Source: Anaerolineae bacterium (GTDB lineage: Bacteria; Chloroflexota; Anaerolineae; Promineifilales; Promineifilaceae). From it: a stretch of 64,000 nt of DNA. Position 1 is the stretch's first letter, and each line of letters starts with the position of its first letter. The stretch covers positions 1 through 64,000 of the forward strand of contig JAHBVI010000018.1 of assembly GCA_019637635.1 (NCBI GenBank), in the 5' to 3' direction. The notes below the pieces were generated by a model that was not told the origin of the DNA, searched no databases, and saw only the letters and a list, made by a program, of their open reading frames with translations. Position numbers and translations under genes: made by a program. Shown in pieces: positions 1 to 8,112 of the stretch.

Positions 1-62
1 ATTTCCAGTCGGCGAAGGCCGACTTTGCTTTCTGTTGCCGCGATTTTACTCGCCGGGTTCTG
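1..62 (+). repeat. REP-like palindromic element, copy 1 (cut by window edge)
   Basis: The stretch has a GTCGGC-gaag-GCCGAC hairpin followed by a TTGCCGCGATTTTACTCGCC tail. The same hairpin and tail recur at about 40440-40540 and twice at 43045-43276, so this is a dispersed repeat. It abuts the 3' end of the transporter gene on the other strand. Confidence 0.75.
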
Positions 63-116
63 TCATATTTCGAATTGCTGTGAAAATGACGGGGTGGCTC
101 CAGTTTATACGTTTCT

Positions 117-962
117 TCACAGGGTGATCAACACCAGGGCAGCCAGGGCGAGCAAGACGCCCAACCATTGCCATCGCGTGAGCCTCTCCTGCAATATCAA
201 CCGTGCCAGCAAGACGGTTGATCCCGGATAAAGCGAGGCCAACACCGCGGCAATGTCCAGCCGCCCCAGGCGAGCTGCCAGGGCAAAAAAGGCATTACCC
301 AGGGCATCCAGTATCCCGGCCAGGGCAATGAGGGGCAGGTGATGGGGCAACGGCCGTACCCATTCCCCCCGGCTTACCACCCACAGGCTCAACAGCGTCA
401 CCGATACGGTGCGCGCCGCCGCCAGCGGCCAAAAGAGCGAACCCGGTTCCACGCGGTCAATGAAGATAAAAAAAAGGGCAAAACCCGTCCCGGCGACCAG
501 AGCATACCCCAATTCCTGGCGAGGCACGGCCGTGCGCCAGCCCATGCCCGATAACAACCAGACAGCCAGCAGCGCCAACCCAAACCCCATCAATTGGGTC
601 ATTTGCGGCAGCCCCTCGATAAACAGGCTAACGAGAACGGGGAGCGCCGCCGAAATGACGGCGGCTAAGGGAGCGACCACCCCCATACGGCCGTTGGCCA
701 GCCCACTGTACAGCGCCAACAGACCAACGACCCCGGCCATGCCTGCCAGCATCCCCATCAACAGCGAGGCCGGCGTGGGCAGCGCCTCCCGAAACAGCAG
801 CGCCAACAAAACCAGAAAAATGCCGCCCACAAGCTGCGAAACGACAACGACACTGGTCACGGCCGTGCGTTTAGCTGCCACCCCACCGCTAAAATCACCC
901 GCGCCCCAGGTCACGGCCGAAGCCAGCCCCCAAAACACCACCATCACTTCGGGATTCACCAT
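117..962 (-). CDS. EamA/DMT-family transporter
   Basis: Small integral membrane protein of about 281 residues with around ten hydrophobic segments arranged as two similar halves, as in EamA (drug/metabolite transporter) proteins. The substrate cannot be read from sequence. The N-terminus (MVNPEVMVVFWGLASAVTWG) is a typical first helix with the aromatic/Gly motif of the family. I start it at the ATG at 962 because AGGAG lies 5 nt upstream; a GTG six bases earlier overlaps that ribosome site. It is monocistronic, with an AT-rich gap upstream and a repeat downstream. Confidence 0.8.
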   Translation of the reverse strand: MVNPEVMVVFWGLASAVTWGAGDFSGGVAAKRTAVTSVVVVSQLVGGIFLVLLALLFREALPTPASLLMGMLAGMAGVVGLLALYSGLANGRMGVVAPLAAVISAALPVLVSLFIEGLPQMTQLMGFGLALLAVWLLSGMGWRTAVPRQELGYALVAGTGFALFFIFIDRVEPGSLFWPLAAARTVSVTLLSLWVVSRGEWVRPLPHHLPLIALAGILDALGNAFFALAARLGRLDIAAVLASLYPGSTVLLARLILQERLTRWQWLGVLLALAALVLITL

Positions 963-1193
963 GTCCACTCCTCTGAGAATTATGAATTATGAAGGATGAA
1001 TGATGAATTTTCATCCATCGTGGCGGGCTGCTGCCCGTGAAGTCTTTTATGAGACTGATCAAAGATTTTGCAGTTGACGCCGATTATTCATTTGGGCAAT
1101 TGGCGCCGTATGCGTTTAATCAGGGAGATGGATGATACGCAGAAATGGCGAGGGGGCAACTGGCTGAGGGGGTACGGCCGTTATCCTTTATGC

Positions 1194-1199
1194 TACAAT
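1194..1199 (+). promoter_or_regulatory. Extended -10 promoter of nudC
   Basis: TGCTACAAT is an extended -10 (TGn plus TACAAT). It lies 27 bases before the chosen nudC start and just downstream of an ACGGCCGT octamer. No good -35 is seen, as is usual for extended -10 promoters. Confidence 0.5.
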
Positions 1200-1226
1200 T
1201 CGCCACCTTTATTCCGCGGAGGATTC

Positions 1227-2063
1227 ATGGAATCGTTTGTCTCGCTCGTCACTCCCCCGGCCGAACCACCGGCAACGGCCTGTTGGTTTATTTTGGCCGG
1301 TTTTCAATTGTTGGTAATGCCAGACGGCCGTCAGGCCACCTGGCCCTGGCTATCGTCACCGGCTGACCTGGGCCTCACACCGCTACGCCAGCAATACCTG
1401 GGATATTTGCCCGGAGAGTCGCCCCTGCATTGTTATGCTGCCGAGGTAGCTGCCGAGACGCCCCCACCGCCGGGCATGAGCTTTGAGGGGTTGCGGGCTT
1501 TGTACGGCCGTATGCCCGACGAGCAGCTCTGGCTGGGTGGGCGGGCGCTGCAAATCCTGGATTGGGACCGTACCAGTCTTTACTGTGGCCGTTGCGGGGT
1601 GTTCAATGAGGTACAACCGCACGAACGAGCAAAGAAGTGCCCGGCTTGTGGTCTGGTGACGTACCCGCGTATCTCCCCGGCGGTGATTATGCGCGTTACC
1701 CGCCAGGGGGCAAACGGCCGCGAAATTTTGCTGGCGCGGGGGGCGCGCCATCCCGCCGGTTTTTACAGCGTGTTAGCCGGTTTTGTGGAGCCGGGAGAGA
1801 CGTTGGAGACGGCCGTACACCGCGAAATCCGCGAAGAAGTGGGGCTGGAAGTGCAAAACGTCACCTACTTTGGCAGCCAGCCCTGGCCCTTCCCCAATTC
1901 GTTGATGATTGCTTACACCGCCGAATACGCCAGCGGCGACATTACTCCCGAAGCGAGCGAAATTGAGGATGCCCGCTGGTTTACAGCCGATAACCTGCCC
2001 GGCATCCCCCCATCCATGAGCATCTCGCGGCGGTTGATTGATGATTTCGTGAAAGGAGATTAG
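1227..2063 (+). CDS. nudC: NAD+ diphosphatase (NADH pyrophosphatase), Nudix family
   Basis: Hydrolyses NAD(H) to NMN(H) and AMP, and in some bacteria removes NAD caps from RNA. A zinc ribbon is visible (CGRCG ... CPACG), followed by a complete Nudix box (GFVEPGETLETAVHREIREE) and the downstream SQPWPFPNSLM motif diagnostic of NudC. The start at 1227 is preceded by GGAGG at 6-nt spacing and gives about 278 residues; the longer upstream frame has no ribosome site. The stop codon lies inside the hairpin that separates it from the convergent gene. Confidence 0.93.
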   Translation: MESFVSLVTPPAEPPATACWFILAGFQLLVMPDGRQATWPWLSSPADLGLTPLRQQYLGYLPGESPLHCYAAEVAAETPPPPGMSFEGLRALYGRMPDEQLWLGGRALQILDWDRTSLYCGRCGVFNEVQPHERAKKCPACGLVTYPRISPAVIMRVTRQGANGREILLARGARHPAGFYSVLAGFVEPGETLETAVHREIREEVGLEVQNVTYFGSQPWPFPNSLMIAYTAEYASGDITPEASEIEDARWFTADNLPGIPPSMSISRRLIDDFVKGD

Positions 2064-2107
2064 AGATTGGAGATTAAGCAATCTCTAATCTCCAATCTCT
2101 AATCTCC
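2055..2107. repeat. Word-A hairpin (GGAGATT/AATCTCC) between convergent genes
   Basis: Tandem GGAGATTAGAGATT words on the left face AATCTCTAATCTCC words on the right with a short loop. It overlaps the stop codons of both convergent genes, so it could act as a two-way transcription barrier, although there is no clean T-run. Confidence 0.8.
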
Positions 2108-3861
2108 TATGGCATCACGGCCGTCAGCACCACCTTGCTGCCCGTATTCCCCAGGATAATCTCAAACAGGCCGTCTTCACCGGCGGGCAGGGCGGCGGCG
2201 TCTACCAGGAATGTGCCGTCGGTGACGCCAATGCCCAGGGTCAGCCAGCTTTGGCCGCCGTCCGGCGAGTAACGGACAATGGCGGGGGTGTTTACCAGCC
2301 CCCAGGTGAGGGTGATACTGTTGCCTTCGCGCACGGCCGTTGCCGTTTGTGGCCCAAAGGCGGCGGCGTTGTTCAGGCTGCGGCTGGCGACGATTTCATC
2401 GCCGTACACGATGCGTAAGGTGGTGGCTGTGCTGGGCAGGGGCAGCACGGCCGTTAGCGCCCGCGCCGATATTTCTTCTTCCTCTGCTTCTCGTAGCTGC
2501 ATGGGGCGGCTGGCCAGCACCTCATCGTTTTCGTCCAGCAGTTCTACCCGGTAATCGCTGGCGTCGCCCGCCGAGGGGTAGCTGGCGAAGGCGTAACTGG
2601 GGGCCAGTGTCACCATGCCATCGGCGCTGAGACCGGCAGAAACGACCAGGCTGTCTACGGCCGTGTCGTTCATCGCTGCAAAACCATTAGCCCGTTGATC
2701 GTTGTAAATGCCGATGTAGGTATAGTCAGAAATCCAGGCGGGATTGCAGTAGCTCATAAAGTCTACGGCCGTAGCCGGCGACCAGAACACCCCTTCAGAA
2801 ATATCCAGCCCATATTCGCCAATGGAAGCGCCGGCATAGGGATAGTCGAGATCGGTCGGCCCCGAAACGCCGCAGGGGGCGTGGCGGCGGCCCATATTAT
2901 GCCCGATCTCATGCGCCGCCAGCTTGCCTGTTTCATCCGCCGGCCAAAACCCCATCAAATTTAGCCCTACCGATTCCCGTCCGCCAATCCAACCAATCCC
3001 GGCAATGCCCGAAAAGAACCACCGGGTTGACCCGTTACTGATGGGCACAAAGGCATAATAGACGACCGGTGTATCCAGGGAATAGCCATCAAACACCTTC
3101 AGTTCACGCATTTTATTCAACAAGCCGGTTTGGGAATTATTAGCCCAGGAATTGATGTCTTGCAGATTGCCGGTGAAGTTGTAGGGGCTGCGCATGGTGA
3201 TCTGGACGTTGCCTATAGGGTAGGAGCGCATAAGCCAATCGCTGATGTAATCCACGCTTTGCGCCGGATAAAAACCGGGGGCGGTGGGGCCGGTGTGGGT
3301 ATAGTTGATGGGCACAATGCGTACTTGCAGGTCAGGTACCGTGTTGAAGTTCATGGTCCGGTTGATGGTGTTATTGTTTTCATCGGCTTCGGGAATGGTA
3401 TTATCCGGGTCTATGGTGGCCGTCAGATTGACGTTGCCGGAGAGCCAGCCGGCGGGCAGTTGAAAATTGACGGTGCTGTTGAAACTATCACGGGTGGCGT
3501 CTACGGGGATGGTGGTCGGCGCGGAGTTCATCTGGCCGATGGTGCTGCCATTGCGCACGGCCATGAGCCGCACCACCACGTTATTGATTGGCCCGCCCAC
3601 GGGCGCTTCGGCAAAAACGCGCACAACGGTATGACGATTGGCGACCAGGGGCACACTGTTATCTGCCCGCTGGATGGCCTGGGTGATTTCCAGGCCGGTA
3701 ATGGTCAGGTCTTTGTTTTCCGGTTTGGTAACAAGGGGCAAATAAATAAGGTGATCACTGCCGGCAAACAGCCGGTGGTTGCGCCCCATCTGGCTGATAA
3801 ACAGTGAGACCATCAGAAGTACGGCCGTTAAACCCACAAAAATTCTCATTCGGACATTCAT
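2107..3861 (-). CDS. Secreted CARDB / zinc-metalloprotease-like protein
   Basis: Exported protein of about 584 residues. An N-terminal hydrophobic signal is followed by an IYLPLV motif, then a CARDB-like beta domain (near residues 55-160), then a protease-like region with HEIGHNMGRRH. That matches the HExxHxxGxxH zinc site of metzincins, and a downstream MSYC resembles a Met-turn. The C-terminus is beta-rich. I start at 3861, where AGGGAAA lies upstream; the ATG at 3876 has no ribosome site. The substrate is unknown. It is followed on the same strand by a repeat and is probably transcribed alone. Confidence 0.72.
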   Translation of the reverse strand: MNVRMRIFVGLTAVLLMVSLFISQMGRNHRLFAGSDHLIYLPLVTKPENKDLTITGLEITQAIQRADNSVPLVANRHTVVRVFAEAPVGGPINNVVVRLMAVRNGSTIGQMNSAPTTIPVDATRDSFNSTVNFQLPAGWLSGNVNLTATIDPDNTIPEADENNNTINRTMNFNTVPDLQVRIVPINYTHTGPTAPGFYPAQSVDYISDWLMRSYPIGNVQITMRSPYNFTGNLQDINSWANNSQTGLLNKMRELKVFDGYSLDTPVVYYAFVPISNGSTRWFFSGIAGIGWIGGRESVGLNLMGFWPADETGKLAAHEIGHNMGRRHAPCGVSGPTDLDYPYAGASIGEYGLDISEGVFWSPATAVDFMSYCNPAWISDYTYIGIYNDQRANGFAAMNDTAVDSLVVSAGLSADGMVTLAPSYAFASYPSAGDASDYRVELLDENDEVLASRPMQLREAEEEEISARALTAVLPLPSTATTLRIVYGDEIVASRSLNNAAAFGPQTATAVREGNSITLTWGLVNTPAIVRYSPDGGQSWLTLGIGVTDGTFLVDAAALPAGEDGLFEIILGNTGSKVVLTAVMP

Positions 3862-3874
3862 GTCATTTTCCCTC

Positions 3875-3906
3875 ATCGGTGAACGGTAATCGGTAATCGG
3901 TGAATG
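3875..3906. repeat. Word-B repeat (GGTAATC units)
   Basis: Short tandem run of CGGTAATCGGTAATCGGTGA-like units just upstream of the protease-like gene. The same word recurs at 23926-23959, 31805-31858 and, within a gene, 59057-59155. Confidence 0.7.
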
Positions 3907-3959
3907 GTAAGCAGATTGGTTTACAGGCGAAGGTAACTACCGGCCGCCAGCCACCAGCA

Positions 3960-4847
3960 TTACTTCACCACCCCTTTCTCTCGCAATGTCTGCGCCACCA
4001 GCTTCTCCCAGGGCAGGCTGGTGATGACAGGGATGTAGTGCAGGTGACGATGGGCGCAGTGGGCGGCAATTTCCGTTTGCCAGGCGTGCAGCCGCTCCTG
4101 ATACAGCGCCAGGGTGGGGGCATCCAGCGTAATTTCGGCGTCTTGTCCGGTTTCCACGTCTACCAGCTTCAGGTCACCGCTGAGTGGTGGCTCTATTTCG
4201 TCCGGGCTGAGCAGGTGAATGAGGCCAATTTCGTAGTCGCGTGATTGAATGGCGTTTAGCCCCTCTTTGTAGCCGTTGGGGGAGAGCAGGTCACTGAGAA
4301 GGAAGAGCAGGCCGGGCCGACGGCCGTACAACGCATAATTCCGCAATGACAAATTAACATCGGTGACGCCGCCAGCCGAACAACTCTCTAAAAATTGAAA
4401 TAAGCGCAGCGAATTGCCCTGCCCCCGAAACGGCCCCCAGGCGCGGTCGCCCTGGCTGCTCAACAGCGTCACGGTCAGCAAATCGCCGGTTGCCAGGGCG
4501 ATGTGTCCCAACGCCCCCGCCAGTTTGAGGGCGTAACGTAGTTTGTTTTCATCCGCATCCGTATCCGGCCAATTCATGCTGGCGCTGGTATCTACCAGCA
4601 GGTGGACGGCCAGGTCTTCTTCTTCTTCGAGTAGTTTGATAAACGGCCGTTCCAGCCGCGCATACACATTCCAATCCAGCCGCCGCAGGTCATCCCCCTT
4701 GGTGTAGTTGCGATAATCGGCAAACTCTATGGACGTGCCCCGCTTTTTGCTGCGCCGGTCGCCCTTCATCACCCCCACACGCACATGGTCGGCGATGAGG
4801 GTTAGCTGTTCCAGTTTGCGCAGGGTGGTTTCGTCAAAGAGGGGCAT
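3960..4847 (-). CDS. DUF58 / von Willebrand A-like protein
   Basis: A 295-residue cytosolic protein of the DUF58 family, which usually works with MoxR-type AAA ATPases as a chaperone-like pair for envelope or metalloprotein assembly. The family block SKKRGTSIEFADYRNYTKGD with LRRLDWNVYARL is clear. It is followed by a MIDAS-like DTSASMNW (residues near 88), so the vWA metal site looks intact. Its usual MoxR partner is at 6314-7300, separated here by two unrelated nuclease-fold genes. A word-A hairpin sits directly before the start, and no clear ribosome site is visible. Confidence 0.85.
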   Translation of the reverse strand: MPLFDETTLRKLEQLTLIADHVRVGVMKGDRRSKKRGTSIEFADYRNYTKGDDLRRLDWNVYARLERPFIKLLEEEEDLAVHLLVDTSASMNWPDTDADENKLRYALKLAGALGHIALATGDLLTVTLLSSQGDRAWGPFRGQGNSLRLFQFLESCSAGGVTDVNLSLRNYALYGRRPGLLFLLSDLLSPNGYKEGLNAIQSRDYEIGLIHLLSPDEIEPPLSGDLKLVDVETGQDAEITLDAPTLALYQERLHAWQTEIAAHCAHRHLHYIPVITSLPWEKLVAQTLREKGVVK

Positions 4848-4850
4848 GGT

Positions 4851-4914
4851 GGAGATTGGAGATTGGAGATTAGGAGATTGGTCAATTTCTCAATCTCTTA
4901 GTCTCTCAATCTCC
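4851..4914. repeat. Word-A hairpin
   Basis: GGAGATTGGAGATTAGGAGATTGG faces an opposite run of CTCAATCTC words. It fills the gap between the DUF4058 gene and the DUF58 gene; the last codons of DUF4058 end in it. Confidence 0.8.
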
Positions 4915-5666
4915 TTCTTCAACAATTCGGCGGCCCACACGGCCGTTTCGCCTTCCAACGGAATCTCCGGCGGCTGGCGGTAATCTACCGACAGGTCAAA
5001 GCCTAACTCATCGTACATCGTGGTCAACGCCAGTTGGAGATCAAGTGATACGTCCGGATCGTCAGACAGTAAGGGGACGGGCACAGTGGGCAGCGGTTCG
5101 TTCAGTTGCACAGGCCAGACGTCGAGATACGGCCGTTTCTCCGCCCGGCTCAGAAAGATAAAATAAGGTGCGTCTGGCAGTAGGTCGCGCATGGGCACAC
5201 GCCGCCCCATACGCAGCAAATCTATCTCCAACAAATGGGTTTCACTGGCTAATATCAGATCTCTTTTTGCCAGATATTGCCGGTAGCCCTCGCCACGTTT
5301 AGTTGTAGGTGAGATGACTTCAACGGCCGTCACCAATGCGCCATCCAGCACGTGTTTAATTTCAATGGTGACGTGCGGTACTTTGGTGGGCATGAAGGTA
5401 GCCAGGCGTAACGGCCGTTGCTTTTCACCCCCTGCACGATACGCCGTTTTTGTCTCCGCAATGCCCACATCCGGGTAAATGTTGCCGCGTGAAGGCGCCA
5501 AATCGTCAAACACCTCCACCACAAAACGTTCCACCGGGCGCACAATGTATTTAGGACGCACTTTGGGGGCCAGTTGCCGGGCAATTTGCGCACTCAAACT
5601 ATGATGGACACTTGTCCATTCATAACTTTCCAAATAGGGGTCCATTCCCGGAAATGGCGACGGCAT
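4890..5666 (-). CDS. DUF4058 family protein
   Basis: About 258 residues beginning MPSPFPGMDPYLE, the hallmark start of DUF4058, a family common in Cyanobacteria and Chloroflexota whose function is unknown. A core VTIEIKHVLDG ... VEVISPTTK resembles the E-x-K/VEVxSP strand pattern of restriction-endonuclease-like folds, so a nuclease-related fold is possible. I start at 5666, preceded by GAAGAAG. The C-terminal AAELLKKEIERLRD is coded inside a word-A repeat, so that tail is probably repeat-derived. It follows the Uma2 gene by 18 bases. Confidence 0.8.
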   Translation of the reverse strand: MPSPFPGMDPYLESYEWTSVHHSLSAQIARQLAPKVRPKYIVRPVERFVVEVFDDLAPSRGNIYPDVGIAETKTAYRAGGEKQRPLRLATFMPTKVPHVTIEIKHVLDGALVTAVEVISPTTKRGEGYRQYLAKRDLILASETHLLEIDLLRMGRRVPMRDLLPDAPYFIFLSRAEKRPYLDVWPVQLNEPLPTVPVPLLSDDPDVSLDLQLALTTMYDELGFDLSVDYRQPPEIPLEGETAVWAAELLKKEIERLRD

Positions 5667-5684
5667 CTTCTTCAATCTCCCCGG

Positions 5685-6296
5685 CTACGAACAGATTTCA
5701 CTCACCTGCACCTTGAAATCGAGTAGCACTTCTGAAAATGCCTGCTCATCGCCAGAAAATTGACCCAACGGTGCATAGGCCCGACCCCGCAGGACATTAA
5801 CTTGAATCGTGCAATTTTCGGCGTCTACAATCCAATACTCTTTAACGCCAGCGTCAGCATAGGCCTTGAATTTGGTTTCTAAATCATGGGCGATATTTCC
5901 GGGGGATAGCACTTCAACTACCAGATCGGGTGAACCCTCAATTCTGGTTTCAGCGATGATATTCAGCCTGTCCCGGCTGATAAACAACATATCAGGCTGA
6001 ACGGGTGTGGCGAATGGCAACATTACAACATCAATGGGCGAAATATAAACGCGGCCAAGCTGATTCCTTTTCACATGTTCCTGGAAAGTGGCAAATAGCT
6101 CACCTAATACAAACTGATGATTAGGGCGTGGCGCTGGCGACATGTATAAATTCCCTCCAATAATCTCATAACGCATATTGTCGTCTGGCAGATACAGATA
6201 ATCAGCGTATGTCCACTTGCCTTGTGGCGGTGGGTACCAGCGTTTATCCTGTGTGGCTTTTCTTGGTGGTTTTGCCAATTCTGGTGAGACAACCAT
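5685..6296 (-). CDS. Uma2 family (PD-(D/E)XK-like) protein
   Basis: A 203-residue member of Uma2/DUF820, predicted restriction-endonuclease-fold proteins highly multiplied in Cyanobacteria and Chloroflexota; biological role unknown. Visible motifs are YEIIGGNLYMSPAP, QPDMLFIS, DLVVEVLSPGN and KEYWIVD; the last two carry the acidic and lysine-region residues of the nuclease core. The start at 6296 has GAGGAGG upstream. With DUF4058 it forms a two-gene block inserted between moxR and its DUF58 partner. Confidence 0.85.
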   Translation of the reverse strand: MVVSPELAKPPRKATQDKRWYPPPQGKWTYADYLYLPDDNMRYEIIGGNLYMSPAPRPNHQFVLGELFATFQEHVKRNQLGRVYISPIDVVMLPFATPVQPDMLFISRDRLNIIAETRIEGSPDLVVEVLSPGNIAHDLETKFKAYADAGVKEYWIVDAENCTIQVNVLRGRAYAPLGQFSGDEQAFSEVLLDFKVQVSEICS

Positions 6297-6313
6297 ATGT
6301 AGCCTCCTCTTCC

Positions 6314-7300
6314 TTAATCTCTGGGTACGCTTTGCATCAGATTCGCAATAATGTCATCAGGTTTCACCCCTTCGGCCTGGCCCTCAAAGTTGAGCAGTAA
6401 GCGGTGGCGCAGGGCGGCGGGGGCCACGGCCGTGACATCATCAAAACTCACATTATACCGCCCCGCCAACAGCGCCGTGATCTTCGCCCCCAGCACCAAG
6501 GCCTGCGCCCCGCGGGGGCTGGAGCCATAGCGCACGTACTGGTTCACCAGCGACGCGGGGCTGCCGCCCGGATGCGAGGCCACAATAAGGTGGCTAATGG
6601 TCTGGCTGACGTGGCTGGGAATAGGCACTTGCCGCGCCAACTGCTGCATGGCGATCAGGCGGGGGCCGTCGGCGGTGGTTTGGGCCACGGCCGTGTCCTT
6701 TCCCGTCGTCCGCGCCAAAATCTCCGTCAATTCGTCGGCGGAGGGGAAGGGTACATTGATTTTGAAGAGAAAACGGTCGAGCTGCGCTTCCGGCAGCGGG
6801 TAGGTACCTTCCTGTTCAATCGGGTTTTGCGTCGCCAGCACGAAGAACGGTTCGGGCAGGGTATAGGTGTGGTTAGCCACCGTCACCGTATGCTCTTGCA
6901 TCGCTTCCAGCAGGGCAGATTGAGTCTTAGGTGTTGCCCGGTTAATTTCATCGGCCAGGATGAGGTTGGCAAAGACGGGGCCATGTTGGAAGCGGAATTC
7001 CCGACGGCCGTCGCCCATCTCCTCCATAATCTCCGTGCCCGTAATATCGGCCGGCATCAGGTCAGGCGTGAACTGGATGCGGCTGAAGTGCAGGTGCAGC
7101 GCCTGCCCCAACGTGCGAATGAGCATCGTTTTACCTAAGCCCGGCACCCCTTCCAACAGCACGTGCCCGGCGCTAAGAATACCAATCAGCACATGCCGCA
7201 CCACATCCGCCTGCCCCACAATCACTTTGCCGACTTCGGCTTCGATGGCTGCGGCCGTTTCCCTAAATTCGGATACAGAAAGTTCGTTTGTATTTTGCAT
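6314..7300 (-). CDS. MoxR-family AAA+ ATPase
   Basis: A 328-residue AAA+ ATPase. Walker A is GVPGLGKT (near residue 55), Walker B is LILADEINRATPKTQ and a sensor-1 stretch FVLATQNPIEQEGTYPLPEAQ follows, all classic MoxR. The family couples ATP hydrolysis to folding or activation of partner proteins, usually with a DUF58 or vWA protein, and a DUF58 gene lies downstream at 3960-4847. A degraded copy of this gene's 5' end lies at 7985-8080, beyond the toxin-antitoxin pair. It starts 9 bases after the vapC stop with only a weak ribosome site, so it may be read through from vapC. Confidence 0.93.
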   Translation of the reverse strand: MQNTNELSVSEFRETAAAIEAEVGKVIVGQADVVRHVLIGILSAGHVLLEGVPGLGKTMLIRTLGQALHLHFSRIQFTPDLMPADITGTEIMEEMGDGRREFRFQHGPVFANLILADEINRATPKTQSALLEAMQEHTVTVANHTYTLPEPFFVLATQNPIEQEGTYPLPEAQLDRFLFKINVPFPSADELTEILARTTGKDTAVAQTTADGPRLIAMQQLARQVPIPSHVSQTISHLIVASHPGGSPASLVNQYVRYGSSPRGAQALVLGAKITALLAGRYNVSFDDVTAVAPAALRHRLLLNFEGQAEGVKPDDIIANLMQSVPRD

Positions 7301-7309
7301 ATCAATTCT

Positions 7310-7693
7310 TTAATCGGTTACAGGTGTGTATAGACGTATATGGGGGATAAAGCGGAAATCTTTTAGGTTGAGCGTATACAATTCGACGCCATGGACGACG
7401 GCCGTTGCCGCAATAAGTGCATCAGGAATTGCCAGCTTATGGCTGAGACTGAACAGTTCCATAAATTGGACAAATTGACTGGATATTGTTGGATCAAGAG
7501 GAAATATGTGGATGAGGGAAAGATGTTTTTTAATTTGATTGAGTTCAGCTTTATTAAATGCGCCGTAATACAATTCTGCTTGTGTAATGACGCTGATAGC
7601 CAGTTGTGGCTGCCCAATTTGTCGCAATTCTTTCGTGATGCGTGTATTGTTCTTGTAGAACTCAATCAGGATGTTTGTATCAAGTAAAATCAT
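7310..7693 (-). CDS. PIN-domain toxin, VapC type
   Basis: A 127-residue PIN ribonuclease. The acidic residues are in place: D near the N-terminus (MILLDTNILIEF), E in ITQAELYYG, D in IPDALIAATA and the late D in LNLKDF. The start at 7693 overlaps the antitoxin stop as ATGA, which indicates translational coupling. VapC toxins cleave tRNA or rRNA when released from the antitoxin. Base composition is more AT-rich than the neighbours and the ACGGCCGT octamer becomes scarce here, which suggests transfer. Confidence 0.88.
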   Translation of the reverse strand: MILLDTNILIEFYKNNTRITKELRQIGQPQLAISVITQAELYYGAFNKAELNQIKKHLSLIHIFPLDPTISSQFVQFMELFSLSHKLAIPDALIAATAVVHGVELYTLNLKDFRFIPHIRLYTPVTD

Positions 7694-7920
7694 TGTTGTC
7701 TGGGCCATGCTTGACGCCGAATGTCTTCCAGTTCAATTTGACGATCCTCCCAGATTCCGGCCAGTGCAAAAAAATCAGCCTTTTCTCCATTTTCTTCACT
7801 CGCTGGTAGTTGGCCTATCTGGTTAAATTTGACTTCTGTGACAAAATCCAAAGCCTGTAACAGCTCCGACAACATTCGGGCCTTTTCCTCATTTTTAACC
7901 ATTATCGTTATTGATTCCAT
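7690..7920 (-). CDS. Antitoxin partner of VapC (unassigned DNA-binding family)
   Basis: A 76-residue protein directly upstream of and overlapping the PIN toxin by 4 bases. It has a helical N-terminal half (MVKNEEKARMLSELLQALDF) and an acidic, Trp/Arg-containing tail (WEDRQIELEDIRRQAWPRQ) of the kind that wraps a PIN toxin. No AbrB, RHH or Phd motif stands out. The role is inferred from gene order and size. Confidence 0.72.
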   Translation of the reverse strand: MESITIMVKNEEKARMLSELLQALDFVTEVKFNQIGQLPASEENGEKADFFALAGIWEDRQIELEDIRRQAWPRQQ

Positions 7921-7984
7921 TTTCTCTCTCCGTAACCCTCAATTTCTTCGATTTTAGCATATAAGAACATTTTTTGAACTCTGT

Positions 7985-8080
7985 ACTACATTCCCCCGTA
8001 TTACAATCACATTGCCTACTCCCGCTTCAAAGTTTGTGGCCGTTTCTCTAACTTCTGTTTCCGAAGGAGCTACTTCTGAC
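7985..8080 (-). pseudogene. Remnant of the 5' end of moxR
   Basis: Reading the minus strand gives SETEVRETATNFEAGVGNVI, which aligns with the N-terminus of the intact MoxR at 7300 (SVSEFRETAAAIEAEVGKVI), with alignable DNA on both sides. There is no start codon and the frame decays downstream. It lies between the stop of the 8113-8784 gene and the VapBC pair. It marks either an old duplication or the original moxR start left behind when the pair was inserted. Confidence 0.75.
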
Positions 8081-8112
8081 GTTGATACCGTACCTTGCCC
8101 TATCCTCTTTTA

